Assembly (NCBI GenBank): GCA_964473355.1
Contig: CAYYOS010000139.1
Location: 1-6,393 of the forward strand
Direction: 5' to 3'
Source: CAYYOS01 sp964473355
GTDB lineage: Bacteria > Pseudomonadota > Gammaproteobacteria > Burkholderiales > REEB80
Length of the DNA: 6,393 bases
The translations under genes and the position numbers were made by a program. Positions 4,967 through 6,393 of the stretch are shown piece after piece. Every line of letters starts with the position of its first letter. Within the stretch, counting starts at the first letter, position 1. Under the pieces are notes generated by a model, which did not search any database, had not been told where the DNA came from, and worked only from the letters and a program-made list of their open reading frames with translations.

Positions 4967-6393
4967 ATGTTGGCAATGCAAAAACTCTATCTATTAGTTC
5001 CTTTGGCGCCCTTAGCGGGCGCCATTGTCGTCGGTCTTTTCGGCTGGGCCATTGGTCGTACAGCCGCACACTGGACGGCAATTTTAGGTGTAGCCATAGC
5101 CTTTATCGCTTCTGTGGTTATTTTTCAGGATGTATCCAAGGGGCCGGACCACCACTTTAACGGTGCAGTTTATACTTGGCTTACCTCGGGCGATATGCGC
5201 TTTGAGATCGGTTTTCTAATCGATAAACTTTCTGCTTCCATGATGGTAGTGGTGACGTTTGTGTCGTTGATGGTGCACATTTATACCATCGGCTATATGC
5301 GGGATGACCCCGGGTATACGCGTTTTTTCAGTTACATCGCGCTTTTTACTTTTTCCATGCTGATGCTGGTCATGTCTAATAACTTCCTGCAATTATTTTT
5401 TGGCTGGGAAGCGGTCGGCGTGGTGTCCTACCTTTTGATCGGGTTTTGGTTCACCCGGCCCAGCGCAATTTATGCGAATCTCAAAGCCTTCCTGGTCAAT
5501 CGCGTCGGCGATTTCGGGTTTTTGTTGGGCATAGGCATGGTGTTGGCTTATTTCGGCACGCTGGACTATCAAACTGTTTTTGACAATGCGCCGCGCCTCG
5601 CGCCACAAACCGTGACGCTGATTCCAGGCCAAGAGTGGGCGTTAATGTCGGTGACCTGCATTTTATTATTTATAGGCGCTATGGGAAAATCCGCGCAGTT
5701 CCCGCTGCACGTTTGGTTACCGGATTCCATGGAGGGCCCCACGCCCATTTCAGCCTTAATCCACGCTGCAACAATGGTCACCGCCGGCATCTTTATGGTC
5801 GCTCGGATGTCGCCGTTATTCGAGTTATCCGAAACGGCGCTGTCCGTCGTGATTGTGATAGGCGCAATTACCGCGTTGTTTATGGCTTTTTTAGGCTTGA
5901 TTCAAAATGACATTAAACGCGTAGTGGCGTATTCCACTTTATCGCAACTGGGTTATATGACGGTAGCTTTGGGCGCCTCCGCCTACGCGGCGGGAATCTT
6001 TCACTTAATGACCCATGCGTTTTTCAAGGCCTTGTTGTTCTTGGCGGCGGGCTCCGTCATTATTGCCATGCATCACGAGCAAGATATGCGAAAGATGGGC
6101 GGCCTACGTAAGTATTTACCCATCACTTATTGGACGACGGTTATCGGATCGTTAGCGCTGGCCGGCATCCCGCCTTTTGCGGGGTTCTTTTCTAAGGACG
6201 CGATCATCGAAGCGGTGCATGCTTCCACCATTCCGGGTGCCGGCTTTGCCTACGCTGCGGTAATGATAGGCGTGTTTGTCACCGCATTTTATTCATTCCG
6301 ATTGTTGTTTATGACTTTCCACGGTAAGCCACGCATGGACGAGCACACGCGCCATCACTTGCATGAATCTCCCTGGATGGTTACGCCGCTGGT
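4967..6393 (+). CDS. nuoL: NADH-quinone oxidoreductase subunit L (NuoL), 3' partial
   Basis: NuoL is the distal antiporter-like proton pump of the complex I membrane arm. The frame is open from ATG 4967 to the right edge (475 full codons plus two bases). The family is usually over 600 residues, so the last helices and the long lateral helix are missing. Buried pump residues are visible: E148 in GWEAVGVVSYL, K241 in MGKSAQFPLHVWLPDSMEGPTP, H266 in ALIHAATMVTAG, H350 and K354 in THAFFKALLFLAAG, and K410 in FFSKDAI. These correspond to the functional Glu, Lys and His residues of antiporter-like subunits. The start could instead be ATG 4976 (protein beginning MQKLYLLVPLAPLAG), which resembles many relatives, but ribosome-site spacing favours 4967. 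nuoM would be expected next, outside the window. Confidence 0.96.
   Translation, partial: MLAMQKLYLLVPLAPLAGAIVVGLFGWAIGRTAAHWTAILGVAIAFIASVVIFQDVSKGPDHHFNGAVYTWLTSGDMRFEIGFLIDKLSASMMVVVTFVSLMVHIYTIGYMRDDPGYTRFFSYIALFTFSMLMLVMSNNFLQLFFGWEAVGVVSYLLIGFWFTRPSAIYANLKAFLVNRVGDFGFLLGIGMVLAYFGTLDYQTVFDNAPRLAPQTVTLIPGQEWALMSVTCILLFIGAMGKSAQFPLHVWLPDSMEGPTPISALIHAATMVTAGIFMVARMSPLFELSETALSVVIVIGAITALFMAFLGLIQNDIKRVVAYSTLSQLGYMTVALGASAYAAGIFHLMTHAFFKALLFLAAGSVIIAMHHEQDMRKMGGLRKYLPITYWTTVIGSLALAGIPPFAGFFSKDAIIEAVHASTIPGAGFAYAAVMIGVFVTAFYSFRLLFMTFHGKPRMDEHTRHHLHESPWMVTPL

Overview
The window is an internal piece of a proteobacterial nuo operon, which encodes NADH:ubiquinone oxidoreductase (respiratory complex I, NDH-1). 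All genes lie on the plus strand in the canonical order nuoG-nuoH-nuoI-nuoJ-nuoK-nuoL. nuoG is cut by the left edge, so its N-terminal 2Fe-2S domain is missing. nuoL is cut by the right edge and has no stop codon inside the window. The genes are tightly packed: nuoG and nuoH overlap by ATGA, and the nuoI-J, J-K and K-L gaps are 15, 19 and 11 bases. This fits a single polycistronic transcript.

NuoG and NuoI belong to the iron-sulfur peripheral arm and carry electrons toward quinone. NuoH forms the membrane heel next to the quinone site. NuoJ, NuoK and NuoL form proton-translocating parts of the membrane arm. The expected cluster ligands and buried charged residues are present in the visible parts, so the complex looks functional. 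The 162-residue NuoI and the NuoG without a complete N7 ligand set point away from enteric bacteria and toward a non-enteric gammaproteobacterium or a betaproteobacterium. Base composition is moderate, with sampled coding rows near 45-50 % GC. The exact lineage cannot be fixed from this window.

The one region not explained by complex I genes is bases 3128-3514, between nuoH and nuoI. Of this, 3128-3510 is a 383-bp element bounded by 19-bp terminal inverted repeats with one mismatch. It begins on the base after the nuoH stop codon and ends four bases before the nuoI start codon. Inside it is a second, 26-bp inverted repeat (23 of 26 matching) enclosing a GC-rich core (about 65 % GC) full of nested hairpins and short direct repeats. 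It looks like a non-autonomous, MITE-like or large palindromic repeat lodged in the operon, and its right end appears to supply the ribosome binding site of nuoI. I do not recognise it as a named repeat family. It is the best candidate for something undescribed in this window.
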